Positions 1 through 11,400 of a stretch of DNA of 64,000 bases are shown here, piece by piece. The translations under genes and the position numbers were made by a program. The stretch's first letter is position 1; each line of letters opens with the position of its first letter. The notes beneath the pieces were generated by a model, which made no database searches, was not told the DNA's origin, and saw only the letters and a program-made list of their open reading frames with translations. Location: positions 7,126,829 to 7,190,828 of the forward strand of contig NC_068355.1 of NCBI RefSeq assembly GCF_020536995.1, read 5' to 3'. Source of the stretch: Dreissena polymorpha (taxonomy: Eukaryota; Mollusca; Bivalvia; Myida; Dreissenidae).

Positions 1-375
1 AAATTAAATATTAAGAAAAAATGTATGTATGACCATTTTATCGCACCATTACAAACTACCATCCTCTTTGCGTCAAATTTCTTAGATTTATTTCAAGACC
101 ATTCTCAGGGTGCAGGATCACGTGACTTTTTTGGGTTCCACCTTTTAACTTTTACGGATTTAAACGACGGTAAGTGGTGGTTTATTTCAAATAACTTTTT
201 AAAACAAGTTTCAACTAGTTCACAGATGTTTATTCTGCTTATTGCAATGTGAAAAACATCAGAATTACTTTATTTATTTTGTGTTCTTCTTAAAAAATTC
301 CATTTTTACTGCATACATGGTGCGCAATGTGACACGCAACGTGACATTTTGTCACCGTTTTCAGACGTATTCAAG
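1..375. other. Intergenic, nothing recognised
   Basis: AT-rich sequence with only a short chance ORF (25-252). I see no gene, RNA or repeat signature. Confidence 0.5.
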
Positions 376-1546
376 CAGAGGTTCTGAAATATTTTAAGAG
401 TCTAATTGTCCAAGGACAAGTAAGACCCACAAATTCACTTGTCCGTACCAAAGAAGTACTTGTCCGTACTTTTAAGATAGATAAAGGAAAAGGTCATTAC
501 TAATTAAGCAAATAATACAAGCATACACTTTTGTTAACTTCTATTTTAAATTATAAACATAGTTAACTAGAAAATTGAACAAAAAATACAAGCAAGATGT
601 GCATATAATAAGATCACGTTTAAGTCACACATGATACTAGTCTTATTTATAAGACGCGCAAAGAATTTAGAGATAGATCTACTTTTTATGTGGGCTAAAT
701 TCTTTGGAACTCCAAATATTACCAATATAAAAAGTAGCATAATATTTGAGAGCGTCAACAAGTTCGACTAACATGATACCATCTCGGATATTTAATAATC
801 TCAACATGACTAGACAATTCACTTGAAATAAAATAATCTCTGTTAATTATAAGTATATAATTATCCGCTAATAAAGGAAACTCCTTACGAAGTTTACATT
901 TACACACATCGGCAACGTTTCAAGCCAAGGAAAATCAATTAGCCAAGACTAAAAAAATGCTCGTTTCCGCTTGGCGTCGTGTGTTTATCATATTCATACT
1001 TGGCTTTTCTCTTCTTTTCCGACGCCGAACTGATTTTATCATTGGTCTGATTAGCGTCATGGCTAGACTTTGAAGTGGTTTTATTATATAAAAATCGAAT
1101 GCAGGTCGTTATAACATGTATGCGGCCATTTGCAATGTACGAAAAGTGTTATCTTAAAATTCTTATGCGTGATTGGCTGTTGCTATACACATGTGTGCTG
1201 GTTTCTCTATTAAAACAGGGACATAGGTCCCTGATTAAAATTGTTTTCTTATGCGTGATTGGCTTTTGCTATATATACTCGTGGACTGGTTTTACCACAT
1301 TAAATAATTATTATCGGAAAATAACATACCTCCAGTTAAAAAAGTGTGCTAGTCCGCAGATTAATCATAAGCTATTTATATAAACTTCGTTTTTTATTTT
1401 CGAAAATTATTGAAGTTTCGTTCTCGAAACAAATTTTACCACGGAAATTTTACATGTCCCCGGACAAGCCAGCTTTCAAAAACTGCTTGCCCGGAAGGGT
1501 AAATTGACGACTCGGACAACTCGGACAGCATAATTCAGAACCCCTG
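376..1546. mobile_element. Non-autonomous hAT-like element, 5-bp duplication
   Basis: The ends are inverted: CAGAGGTTCTGAA at 376 and TTCAGAACCCCTG ending at 1546. TCAAG is repeated directly on both sides (371-375 and 1547-1551). CAGRGGTTCT ends are typical of hAT elements, and a 5-bp duplication fits the hAT lineages said to make 5-bp sites. Nothing inside looks like a transposase. Copies of a GGACAAG motif near each end are reminiscent of subterminal transposase-binding sites. Confidence 0.6.
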
Positions 1547-1614
1547 TCAAGGATTTATTCTCATAACGTTAGATATTGTCAAAAACTGCAAGAAAATCAA
1601 TCTTTTAAGCACTA

Positions 1615-1705
1615 TAGATTGTGGCGGGTGCTACTAAATACCACTAAGGACCGCTAAATACCACTAATAACCGCTAAGGACCACTAAGGAACCACTGAGG
1701 AGGTC
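1615..1705. repeat. Short degenerate tandem repeat (ACCACTAAGG-like)
   Basis: Around 1630-1705 the motif CCACTAAGGACCGCTAAATA recurs in degenerate form about five times. The flanks to 2310 hold nothing else recognisable. Confidence 0.6.
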
Positions 1706-3904
1706 CAAATGACCAATAAAGAGGTATTTAAGAATTATAGCATGCAAAAAAGCTATACAACACAAAACCTATTTAGCTCATCACTTTGGGGTAGAATGAA
1801 CACTGATTTTAATATATAAAAAAAAACTGGAAATATTTATCACTTTTAATAATACAATTCAATGCCTCATATATTTATCAACACATACAAAATTAAAACA
1901 ATAAACTAGCAATACGAAATAAAAGTATTACTATAATAGCAAACCAAGATTGATTCTTGAAACTGTATTAGATGATACAGAAATGAATGATAAACAGGAA
2001 GAATCTGAAATATTATGTATTTACTTAATTAAGTAAAAGAAATAAGTTCATTAATTGTTCTATTTCATTTAAGTATGAACTGTGCTGCCCGACTGGACAA
2101 GATGTCTGATGTATCCAACTGAATCATTACACATTCACTTCCTTGGTGTAATGTTCTTGTAGACTTAGCCCGGGTCTTCTGTTCTGTTTTTTTACCACTG
2201 CCGGAGTCTTTCAAATGGTGTAAGTGGCATCTGATGACACAATATTTTATGGCACTTCCACTTTTGATGTTGCATTAAGAAATTTCATCTGGTAAGTAAT
2301 TTGTTAACTATTACTTTTGGAGCGCCACACCCCCTCAACTAACCTTAACCTAGCATACTTGACACTAAGAGAATAATTGCCTGTTCCATACAACGAATGT
2401 TTGACATCTACGTGTTGAACCATTACAGTGTCATAGAAGTGTTGGACTAGTTAATCAGTCGTTTTCGGCTTCCAGTCTGTTGCCACTTTCAGTCGATTGT
2501 TCATTGAATCAGTGTTATTATTTGTCCACAATTGATCCTGGTCATTGATACAATAATCCGCGATTTTGCTGTTTACATAACTTTCATAATATGCTAGGAA
2601 GTCTTCATGGCCCTTCTCCCTTAATGACTCTTTTAGCTTTTCATTTCTTTCATAAAACATTGCACTTGTATCTGCGCATGCTTCACCATTTGGGCCAAAT
2701 ATTTCTTTTACAATTTCATTTAGTTCTTTCTCATCTTTGGGAATTTTTTGGGGTCATTTGGCTTACAAGATTTTCTTTTATGTGCTTAGTGCACAGTCTG
2801 CGATTAGCCTCAGCAAAGAAAGAGTCTATTGCATTTGTCATAGCCTTCTCATCATCCGTTCCAATCAACATTTCAATGCTTTGCAGGTCAAGATCTAATA
2901 TTCCACGAAGATACGAAAAGAAGCGGTAATACATTTTAGTCTTGCCTTCCAATGTAACATCATTGGTTCTAGCAGTATAGGGTGCTGACCTGTTCCTTTT
3001 CGAACAACTTTCAAACTTGTGTACACTAATAATGTCACATAGCATCGCCACAGAAAAAAAGTCCTGTCGATACCCACAACACCTCCATAAGATTTCAAAA
3101 AGGACCTTAGATCAGCTAATTGTTTCTAGCTACAACACAAAATTAGTGGCTGTTCGCTGTCTCTAGAATTAATGATTTCACTATTAAATGGACGGCCTTT
3201 CAGTTCTCTTATTACATTTAAAATTTTATCTGCTGCATTATTTGCTTTGCTTTTATTTGGATTGGATTTTCCCTTGTAATATTGGCATTGTTTTATGTCT
3301 TTGGGAATGTTGCTGAATCAACTAATTAGTCAATTTATTGTTTTATTGTTTCTCGATGTGTCCTTTTATATGGATTAGCATTACTAACCACGTCACTGGT
3401 TCTCAATTATAGACACATACTGCCTAGCCTTAAGTGATTCTGGCAAATTTTCAAACCAAACCAACTTACTCTTTCATATTCTTCATTTTCTTTCAATACG
3501 GTATAAAACCTATGTGATGTCACTACATATCTTCAAATAAGGTTGAGGTTGCATAGGTGTTTTCACAATTTTCCCCTTAACTTTATTTTCAACACAAACT
3601 ACATCATCGTTCACATGTACAAATTCCATATTTTTCGAGCCATTACCGGAATCCTCAAGAATAAATTTTGTTTTGCAAGTTCTTGACTTAGCCCCATTCC
3701 ATACCCCACAGTCATTATAATAACTTATCTTTTACCAGCCAAGTTGGCCTTAATGTTCTCTTCCCCATTTACTAGTACAAACACGTTATCCTTCTTACCG
3801 CGCGGAACATTTGGCACAGTTGGAGCATCTCCATGAATTGCGTTCAAGAAGTCATGCACTGGAATGAACTTTCCATTAGGCAGAGTCTGAAAATTTCCAT
3901 TGTA

Positions 3905-4140
3905 CCAATCACTTTCAATTGATACATTCTGATTTGATTCACTTTCATTTGATGCATTCTGATTTGATTAAGTTTCGTTTGATAAATTTTGATTTTATTC
4001 ACTTTCATTTAATGCATTTTCATTTGGTTCACTTTCTTTTGATACATTCTGATCTGATTCACCTTCATTTGATACATAACTTGCATTTGATAAATTCGGA
4101 TTTGATTCACCTTCATTTGATACTTGAATTTTTCACATTT
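3905..4140 (-). repeat. 33-bp minisatellite inside the MULE coding remnant
   Basis: About seven degenerate units of a TTTGATTCACTTTCATTTGA-type repeat. On the minus strand they read as an acidic Ser/Asn/Glu repeat that leads into the transposase. Confidence 0.65.
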
Positions 4141-4369
4141 GAATGACTTTCAATGTTGACATTTGATTCGATTTCACTTATTTCTTCAAAACTACTCACA
4201 GCATTTATATTTTGGGGGTGTGGCACTGTCATTGTCCATGGTCCATGGCTGTGCATAGTCTGTCTTGTTTAATGTGCCTGTAAATAAACCCTGTATTTCA
4301 TACTAATTCACAATGAGCATTTCATGTAATGTCAATAAACACATATTTAACCTTGCTGCACAACTATTA

Positions 4370-4641
4370 TTGTCCCCTACCGGTGAAACCGGAGGGGACT
4401 TACGGTTTGCGCTCTGTCTGTCTGTCAGTCTGTCAGTCTGTCAAACTTTTCTGGATCCTGCGATAACTTTAAAAGTTCTTCATATTTTTTTCATGAAACT
4501 TGAAACATGGATAGATGGGCAATATGGAGATTATGCACGTCATTTCATTTTGTTTCTACGTCAAGAATTCTGGTTTCTATGGCAACAAATGTCAATGGCG
4601 GAGTTTCACCGGTAGACAATATTGCTTGAGAATCTCTTGTT
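4370..4641 (+). mobile_element. D-family hairpin-ended element, copy 1
   Basis: Starts with the hairpin GTCCCCTACCGGT-GAA-ACCGGAGGGGAC, then a CTGTCTGTCAGTC tract, and ends AATCTCTTGTT. GGTAGACAAT near the end is the decayed partner of the start motif. The empty-site comparison with 33575-34708 shows this copy is uninterrupted. Confidence 0.7.
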
Positions 4642-5419
4642 GATTTTAAATTAGCATTTTCAAATTACTGTAAATTTGGTATATGTAATACTTTTTACTA
4701 GACAGACTCAAAATTTACTAGTAATGATGTTGTAATTCCATTTATGTATAATAAAATCATGTGTCACATGTTATCACATGTTTATGGGAATGAAATAACG
4801 CCAAAGAATACCAATAAATCATTAAAGCGACGGACCATATTTTTGCAAAATATTTTAATAAAACTTAGCATACGCAAGTTGACATTTATTCTGAGATTGA
4901 AAGTAGCAAATTTGTAAACAAAATATCATTCTTTCCATCATCATACAAACATAGTTTTAAAAAATAGTCTGTCGTTTTAAAATTAAAATTAAATGCTGAC
5001 ACATACCCGAGTAAGGATTTTTGCTGTCTGGTTAGATTTTTTTTCATTTTTGAATATACGGAATATATATCTCTACACACGGCATCTGATGCTACCTGTA
5101 TTGTCCAAGAAGTTGAATAACTACCAGGCACGGAGCGTATATTGACATCTGGGCTCCGTTTACCAGGGTATAGCACACTGACGACAGCTGTTGTCATAAG
5201 ATTCGGAGACCAAGAGAAAGTTTTTTCAATATTCCTGAGAATTATAATACTCTTTGTGCAACACCATTTCTTCATCTGTGCGCACACGAATCTCTTCACT
5301 TAACCACTCACTACCACAGACACTAATTGATAGTGCATTAAATAAGCAATAGCCATCACCCCTGGTAAGAATTGGATGGTGATCATTCTGGACATCATCC
5401 TTGCAAATGTACTTCAATA

Positions 5420-5627
5420 ACTAGAGATATTTGCAAAGATAGAGTTCTTAACGGCGTGATTACATTCTGTCCAGCCCGTGTGTAAACCCATGAAAACCCC
5501 GTTGATTCTTCAACCTGATTCTGATGTGTGTACTTTGAGTGCCGATTTTCCACATTGGAACTTAAACGCTCAACCGACTTCTACACTACACAAATAATAA
5601 GTCACGTGATATAAACACAAATCCAAA
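5420..5627 (+). promoter_or_regulatory. TMEM17 upstream region
   Basis: Only about 200 bp separate the OTU-like remnant from the TMEM17 ATG. A CACGTG E-box lies at 5603-5608. I found no clear RFX X-box, which many ciliary genes carry. Confidence 0.3.
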
Positions 5628-8420
5628 ATGGAAGCAACATTGCGAAGAACTATGAATACGGTGACAGATACACTGTTTCCCGTGTCAAAATCAATGAAAG
5701 ATCCTCTAAAACATCAAAATATTAAAGCAGGTACAACAAGATAGCAAAGGCCTACCGACAGTTTAACTGTTATATGCAACGATTCAGTACTATCGCGGTC
5801 GATCATGTTTGAACTTGGTTAAACTCTACTTCGCCCGACAAAACGGCGACATATTTCGAACAATTAAACTCTTAACAGCAGTTCAGGCATTTGCCCATTC
5901 GCTTTCAGAACAATAGTGCCGCAAAAACTTCTGACACCATGTAGCTTCGGGCGGAAAGGTGTGGTTTCATCCGGAAACTCAGGCTTTCACGCACAAGACT
6001 TCACAAAAATTGCAACATTTTCACTGACCACAAAACAGCTTAAATTGCTGCTGTAATTTAAATTCTGTAAAGCGTTCAATCAAGACATTTTATACAATAG
6101 GAGTGCTGGGACAAATATTATACAGTTTTAGACGCTGATGGACCGCATAAACGTTGAAATTACACACACCCCACACTGTTAAGCATTAAGTCTGAATTGT
6201 CACACTCAGCACAATTATTTCAATAAACTGGTGATAGACCACATTAGAACTTACATTTATTTCAGCCATGGAAATACCTATTCAATTGTTAGATCATAAG
6301 CTATGTTTTGTTGATTTATTAAAATAGAATGTAGAAGAAACAACATGCTGGTGCAGCGTTTTTTTTGTCTTCTTAAACTAGTACCGGGGAAAGGTACCTT
6401 TCCCAAAGCCTACCGGAGGCTTCCCAATTTTAGCACCAGACCTTTCCCAATCTCCATATCTACCATTCCCAAGGATTCTAGGTGCCGTTCCCAATCACCA
6501 GTGCCTTTAATTTTCGCTGGAAATATATTTTGAAATCGTCGAGCCTTTCATTTTCTGTCCTTTATATTTCCTGGAAATTGTCGCGTAGAAAGTAAACAAA
6601 CATTTTCAAAAGGGGGCAACTAGAACCGTCGTGTAAAATGTGAATGGTTTACACAATGGTGACAAGTGATCGATTTGATCTATTGTTAAAAGATTTCAAA
6701 CCAGTCCAAGTTCCATTGTTGTTGTTTTGTTTTTTAAGATTTTAATTTAACTCACATAAAACTTTGCAGAAGGCTCTTGTAATGTTGGTACCCTCTGATT
6801 TGGCTGTTGTGTACATTGTCTGCAAATGTAAACAATGACCAGCTGTTAATGTTAGAGAGGTTATTTTGAGTTCAATGTAACTTTGTGCCTGTGTCACTGT
6901 GAGGAGAGATATGTTTGACTTTGATCTGATTATCACCTGTTTGGGATTAAACATATAACTTGATAATTCATGATTATTATTTTAAATTGTTAATTGATAT
7001 CACTGTAAATGTTCACACAAAAAATGACTTTCCAGAGCTTGTGAGACTTAAAGGGTTTAAACAAAATTATAAATATTATTTTTAATGCAACCTCAGTGAT
7101 TATGCCTATCACTAGCAGATCCATTGACAGCACATTTTTAGCTCATCTATTTTTTGAAAAAAAATTATGAGCTATTGTCATCACCTTGGTGTCTGCGTCG
7201 GCGTTGGCGTCCGGTTAAGTTTTGCGTTTAGGTCCACTTTTCTCAGAAAGTATCAATGCTATTGCATTCAAACTTGGTACACTTACTTATTATCATGAGG
7301 GGACTGGGCAGGCAAAGTTAGATAACTCTGGCGTGCATTTTGACTGAATTATGTGCCCTTTTTATACTTAGAAAATTGAAAATTTTGGTTAAGTTTTGCG
7401 TTTAGGTCCACTTTTTTCAGAAAGTATCAATGCTATTGCATTCAAACTTGGTACACTTACTTACTATCATGAGGGGACTGGACAGGCAAACTTAGATAAC
7501 TCTGGCGTGCATTTTGACAGAATTATGTGCCCTTTTTATACTTAGAAAATTGAAAATTTTGGTTAAGTTTTGTGTTTAGGCCCATTTTATTCCTTAAGTA
7601 TCAAAGCTATTGCTTTCATACTTGCAACATTTACTAACTATCATAAGGGGACTGTGCAGGCAAAGTAATGTAACTCTGACTGGCATTTTGACAGAATTAT
7701 GTGCCCTTTTTATACTTAGAAAATTGAAAATTTGGTTATGTTTTGTGTTTAGGTCCACTTTATTCCTACAGTATCAAAGGTTCAAAGCTATTGCTTTCAT
7801 ACTTGCAACACTTATTAACTATCGTAAGGGGACTGTGCAGGCAAAGTTATGTAACTCTGACTGGCATTTGGACGGAATTATGGGTCCTTTATACTTAGAA
7901 AATTGAAAGTTTGGTTAAGTTTTGTGTTTTGGTCCACTTTACCCCTAAAGTATCATAGATATTGCTTTTATACTTGGAACACTCGCAAACTATCATAAGG
8001 GTACAGTCAAAGGACAAGTTGCATAACTCTGGATGTCATTTTTACGGAATTATGGCCCTTTTTTGACTTAGTAACTTTGAATATAATATATATATTATAT
8101 GGTTAAATTTTGTGTTTCGATCCACTTTATTTCTTAAGTATCAAGGCTATTGCTTTCAAACTTCAAATACTTTCATGCTATCATGAGGTTACTGTACCTG
8201 GCAAGTTGAATTTTACCTTGACCTTTGAATGACCTTGACTCTCAAGGTCAAATTATTATATTTTGCTAAAATTGCCATAACTTCTTTATTTATGATTAGA
8301 ATTGATTGATACTTTGACAAAACTACTCTTACCTGACATACCACAATAGACTCCACCCAAACCATCGCCCGTGACACCCCCTTCCCCCCCCCCCCCACCC
8401 GAATCCCCCCCCCCCCCCTA

Positions 8421-8452
<32 letters not shown>

Positions 8453-11400
8453 CATCTCACAAATGACCACCACACCCTCACACTATACCCCTCCCACCCC
8501 ACCTCCTCCCCAAATTATTTTTTTTAACGGTTAAAATACAAAACTATTTATTTTGATTATTTTATGTTTGAAATACCGTCCAACCATCGCACCCAAGAAT
8601 CCCCCCCACCCCCCCCCTCCCCCCACCCGAATCCCCCCCCCCCCCCCTAATTTTTTTTTTTTTTTTTTTTTAAGATCATCTCACAAATTACCACCACACC
8701 CTCACACTATACCCCCCCCCACCTCACCCCCCCCCCCCCATTTTTTTTTTAAAGGTTAAAAAACACAAATATTTATTTTTATTATTTTATGTTTGAAATA
8801 CCGTCCAACCATCGCACCCAAGAATCCCCACCCCCCCCCCCCCCCCCCCCCACCCCTCCACCCCCATTTTTTTTTTCTTTTTTTTTCGCATTTTTGGAAG
8901 ATAGTGTAATAAATGTCCACACCCCCACACAATGCACCCCTCTTCACTCCACCCCTCCCTCCTTTGTGATTGAAAATGAGAGTCCCTTCACCTTTAAAAA
9001 GAAAATAGATGAGCGGTCTGCACCCGCAAGGCGGTGCTCTTGTTACTGAAGTTGCAATAATACAATTTTCACATGACATGATATAATTGTCAAAATATCA
9101 TCACTAGTAGTTTTCTGTTAAACCCTAGAGCTTAAAATGCTTTGTGATGCAGAATATAGCCCCTTATGATAGATATGATGCATTTAAAAGATTCACAATT
9201 CATCAATTTATCGTTTCGAATTTTCCCCAATTCATTGATTTCGCAACTCATTTTTTTCCCAATTTGAAGATTTCACAACGCAACAAAATTCCCAATTGTA
9301 GGGGTACAGGTACCTTTCCCAATTGGGGAAAAACGCAGTGGTGGTTACCATTAAATCAGACAACACATCCTCCCAACTGCAAGTCCTCCCCCAGTGACAG
9401 AACACAATCTTGGGGGAAAGGCTAGTGGATCATAACGGATTATATTTTAACCACACATATGTTATGTAATGAAATCATATTATGATGTAAGACAGCCATT
9501 ATGTCATGGTAAATATTTCCACATATTGTAATGTTGTATTATTGTTATTTCAGGAAATGATTATGTAACAAACTTGCCACTCCAAATGGCCATCTACTTC
9601 AACTCGTTTTTTGCCCCATTCTGGATAACAGTAACAATTGTTGGCTTGGAAGTAAAGGTACTCACACCACATATATTTCTACTTTCATAAATATTGCATT
9701 TTACATTTAAAAATATTATTATTTAAATTGTTAAATTATTAGAAATGGATAGAATGCAGATTGTATTTAAAATATTATATTAGAATCAACATATAATTGT
9801 ATTAATACATTTGGTATTGTTGAACATTTTCTGGAGACAGATTGAGCTACTGTATACACAATTGTGACTTTTGAAAAAGTATGTATGTTCTTTTTTTCCT
9901 GAAATGTTATTATACAGTTTTAAATTAAAACATAATTCCATTTCTGGGTATGTTTTTTAGCTCACCTGTCAGGAAGTGACATGGTGAGCTTATGTGACCG
10001 TGTGATGTCCGGCGTTCGTATGTGCGTGTGAACGTCAACAATTTGTTTGTGTAGACAGTAGAGGTCACAGTTTTCATCCAATCTTTATGAAATTTGGTCA
10101 GAATGTTTATCTTGATAGAATCTGGATTGGGATTGTATTAGGGTCATCTGGGGTCAAAAACTAGGTCACAAGGTCAAAAACTAGGTCACATAATAGGTCA
10201 AATAATAGCAAAACCTTGTTTAGACAATAGAGGTCGCAGTTTTCATCCAATCTTTATGAAATTTGGTCAGAATGTTTATCTTGATGAAATATGGGTTGGG
10301 ATTTTATTTGGGTCATCTGGGGTCAAAAACTAGGTCAGATAATAGAAAAACCTTGTGTAGACAGTAGAGATCACAATTTTCATCCAATCTTTATGAAATT
10401 TGGTCAGAATGATTATCTTGATGAAATCTGGGTTGGGATTGTATTTGGGTCATCTGGTGTCAAAAACTAGGTCACTAGGTCAAAAACTAGGTCAAATAGT
10501 AGGAAAACATTGTGTAGACAGTAGAGGTCACAGTTTTTATCCAATCTTTATGAAATTTGGTCAGAACGTTTATCTTGATGAAATCTGGGTTGGGATTGTA
10601 TTTGGGTCATCTGAGGTCAAAAACTAGGTCACTAGGTCAAATAATAGAAAAACAGTCAACAATTTGTTTGTGTAGACAGTAGAGGTCACAGTTTTCATCC
10701 AATCTTTATGAAATTTGGTCAGAATGTTTATCTTGATGAAATCTGGGTTGGGATTGAATTTGGGTCATCTGGGATCAAAAACTAGGTCACTGGATCAAAA
10801 ACTAGGTCACTAGGTCAAATAATAAAAAAACCTTGTATTGACAATTGAGGTCACAGTTTTCATCCAATCTTTATGAAATTAGGTCAGAATGTTTATCTTG
10901 ATCAAATCTGGGTTGGGATTGTATTTGGGTCATCTAGGGTCAAAAACTACGTCGCAAGGTCAAATAATAGAAAAACCTTGTTAGACAATAGAGGTCACAG
11001 TTTTCATCTAATCTTTAAGAAATTTGATTAGAATGTTTATCTTGATGAAATCTGGGTTGGGATTGTATTTGGGTCACCTGGGGTCAAAAACTAGGTCACT
11101 AGGTCAAATAATAGGAAAACCTTGTGTAGACATTAGAGGTCACAGTTTTCATCATATCTTTATAAAATTTGATCAGAATGTTTATCTTGATGAAATCTGG
11201 GTTGGGATTGTATTTGGTTAGTCAGGTGAGCGATTCAGGGCAATCATGGTCCTCTTGTTCAGTTTTATCCTTCCAGCTTGCGATTTAATCTCCTTCAATT
11301 TTTATTTTGTATTTAAAATATTTCAAAAATCTATAAAAAAAACATTGGTGGACATCATTGACATTTGCGTTAAAAAACACAATATTTTTCTAGTAATACA

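Larger units (their letters stand above)
2317..5417 (-). mobile_element. Decayed Mutator-like (MULE) DNA transposon with OTU-like segment
   Basis: Read on the minus strand, 5417-4886 encodes an OTU-like cysteine-protease segment: DGYCLFNALS (catalytic-type Asp and Cys), continuing in another frame with TAVVSVLYPG and similar text. From about 4200 to 3905 an 11-residue unit (NESESNQNVS-like, 33 bp) repeats, then PNGKFIPVHDFLNAIHGDAP. A MULE transposase core follows to about 2440: GVVGIDRTFF (first Asp), IGTDDEKAMT (second Asp), CTKHIKENL, and WTNNNTDSMNNRLK, where relatives usually have Glu. Several frameshifts and stops separate the parts, so it is dead. GCGCCACACCCCC at 2319 and GGGGGTGTGGCAC at 4213 form an inverted pair bracketing the transposase part and may be its termini; the OTU part would then lie outside or belong to a larger element. 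A D-family repeat sits inside. Confidence 0.75.
6354..9338. mobile_element. hAT-like element with 5-bp duplication in TMEM17 intron 1, host to a nested element
   Basis: CAGCGTTTTT at 6354 faces AAAAACGCAG ending at 9338 (one mismatch in the outer bases), and TGGTG flanks both sides (6349-6353, 9339-9343). The palindrome-like GGAAAGGTACCTTTCC recurs near both ends. About 1.9 kb of the 3 kb is the nested I-family element, so the original insert was about 1.1 kb. Confidence 0.5.

Noticed and set aside
8213-9079. Proline- or glycine-rich ORFs at 8213-9079
   Set aside because: Products of C, T, G and A runs inside the I-family element.
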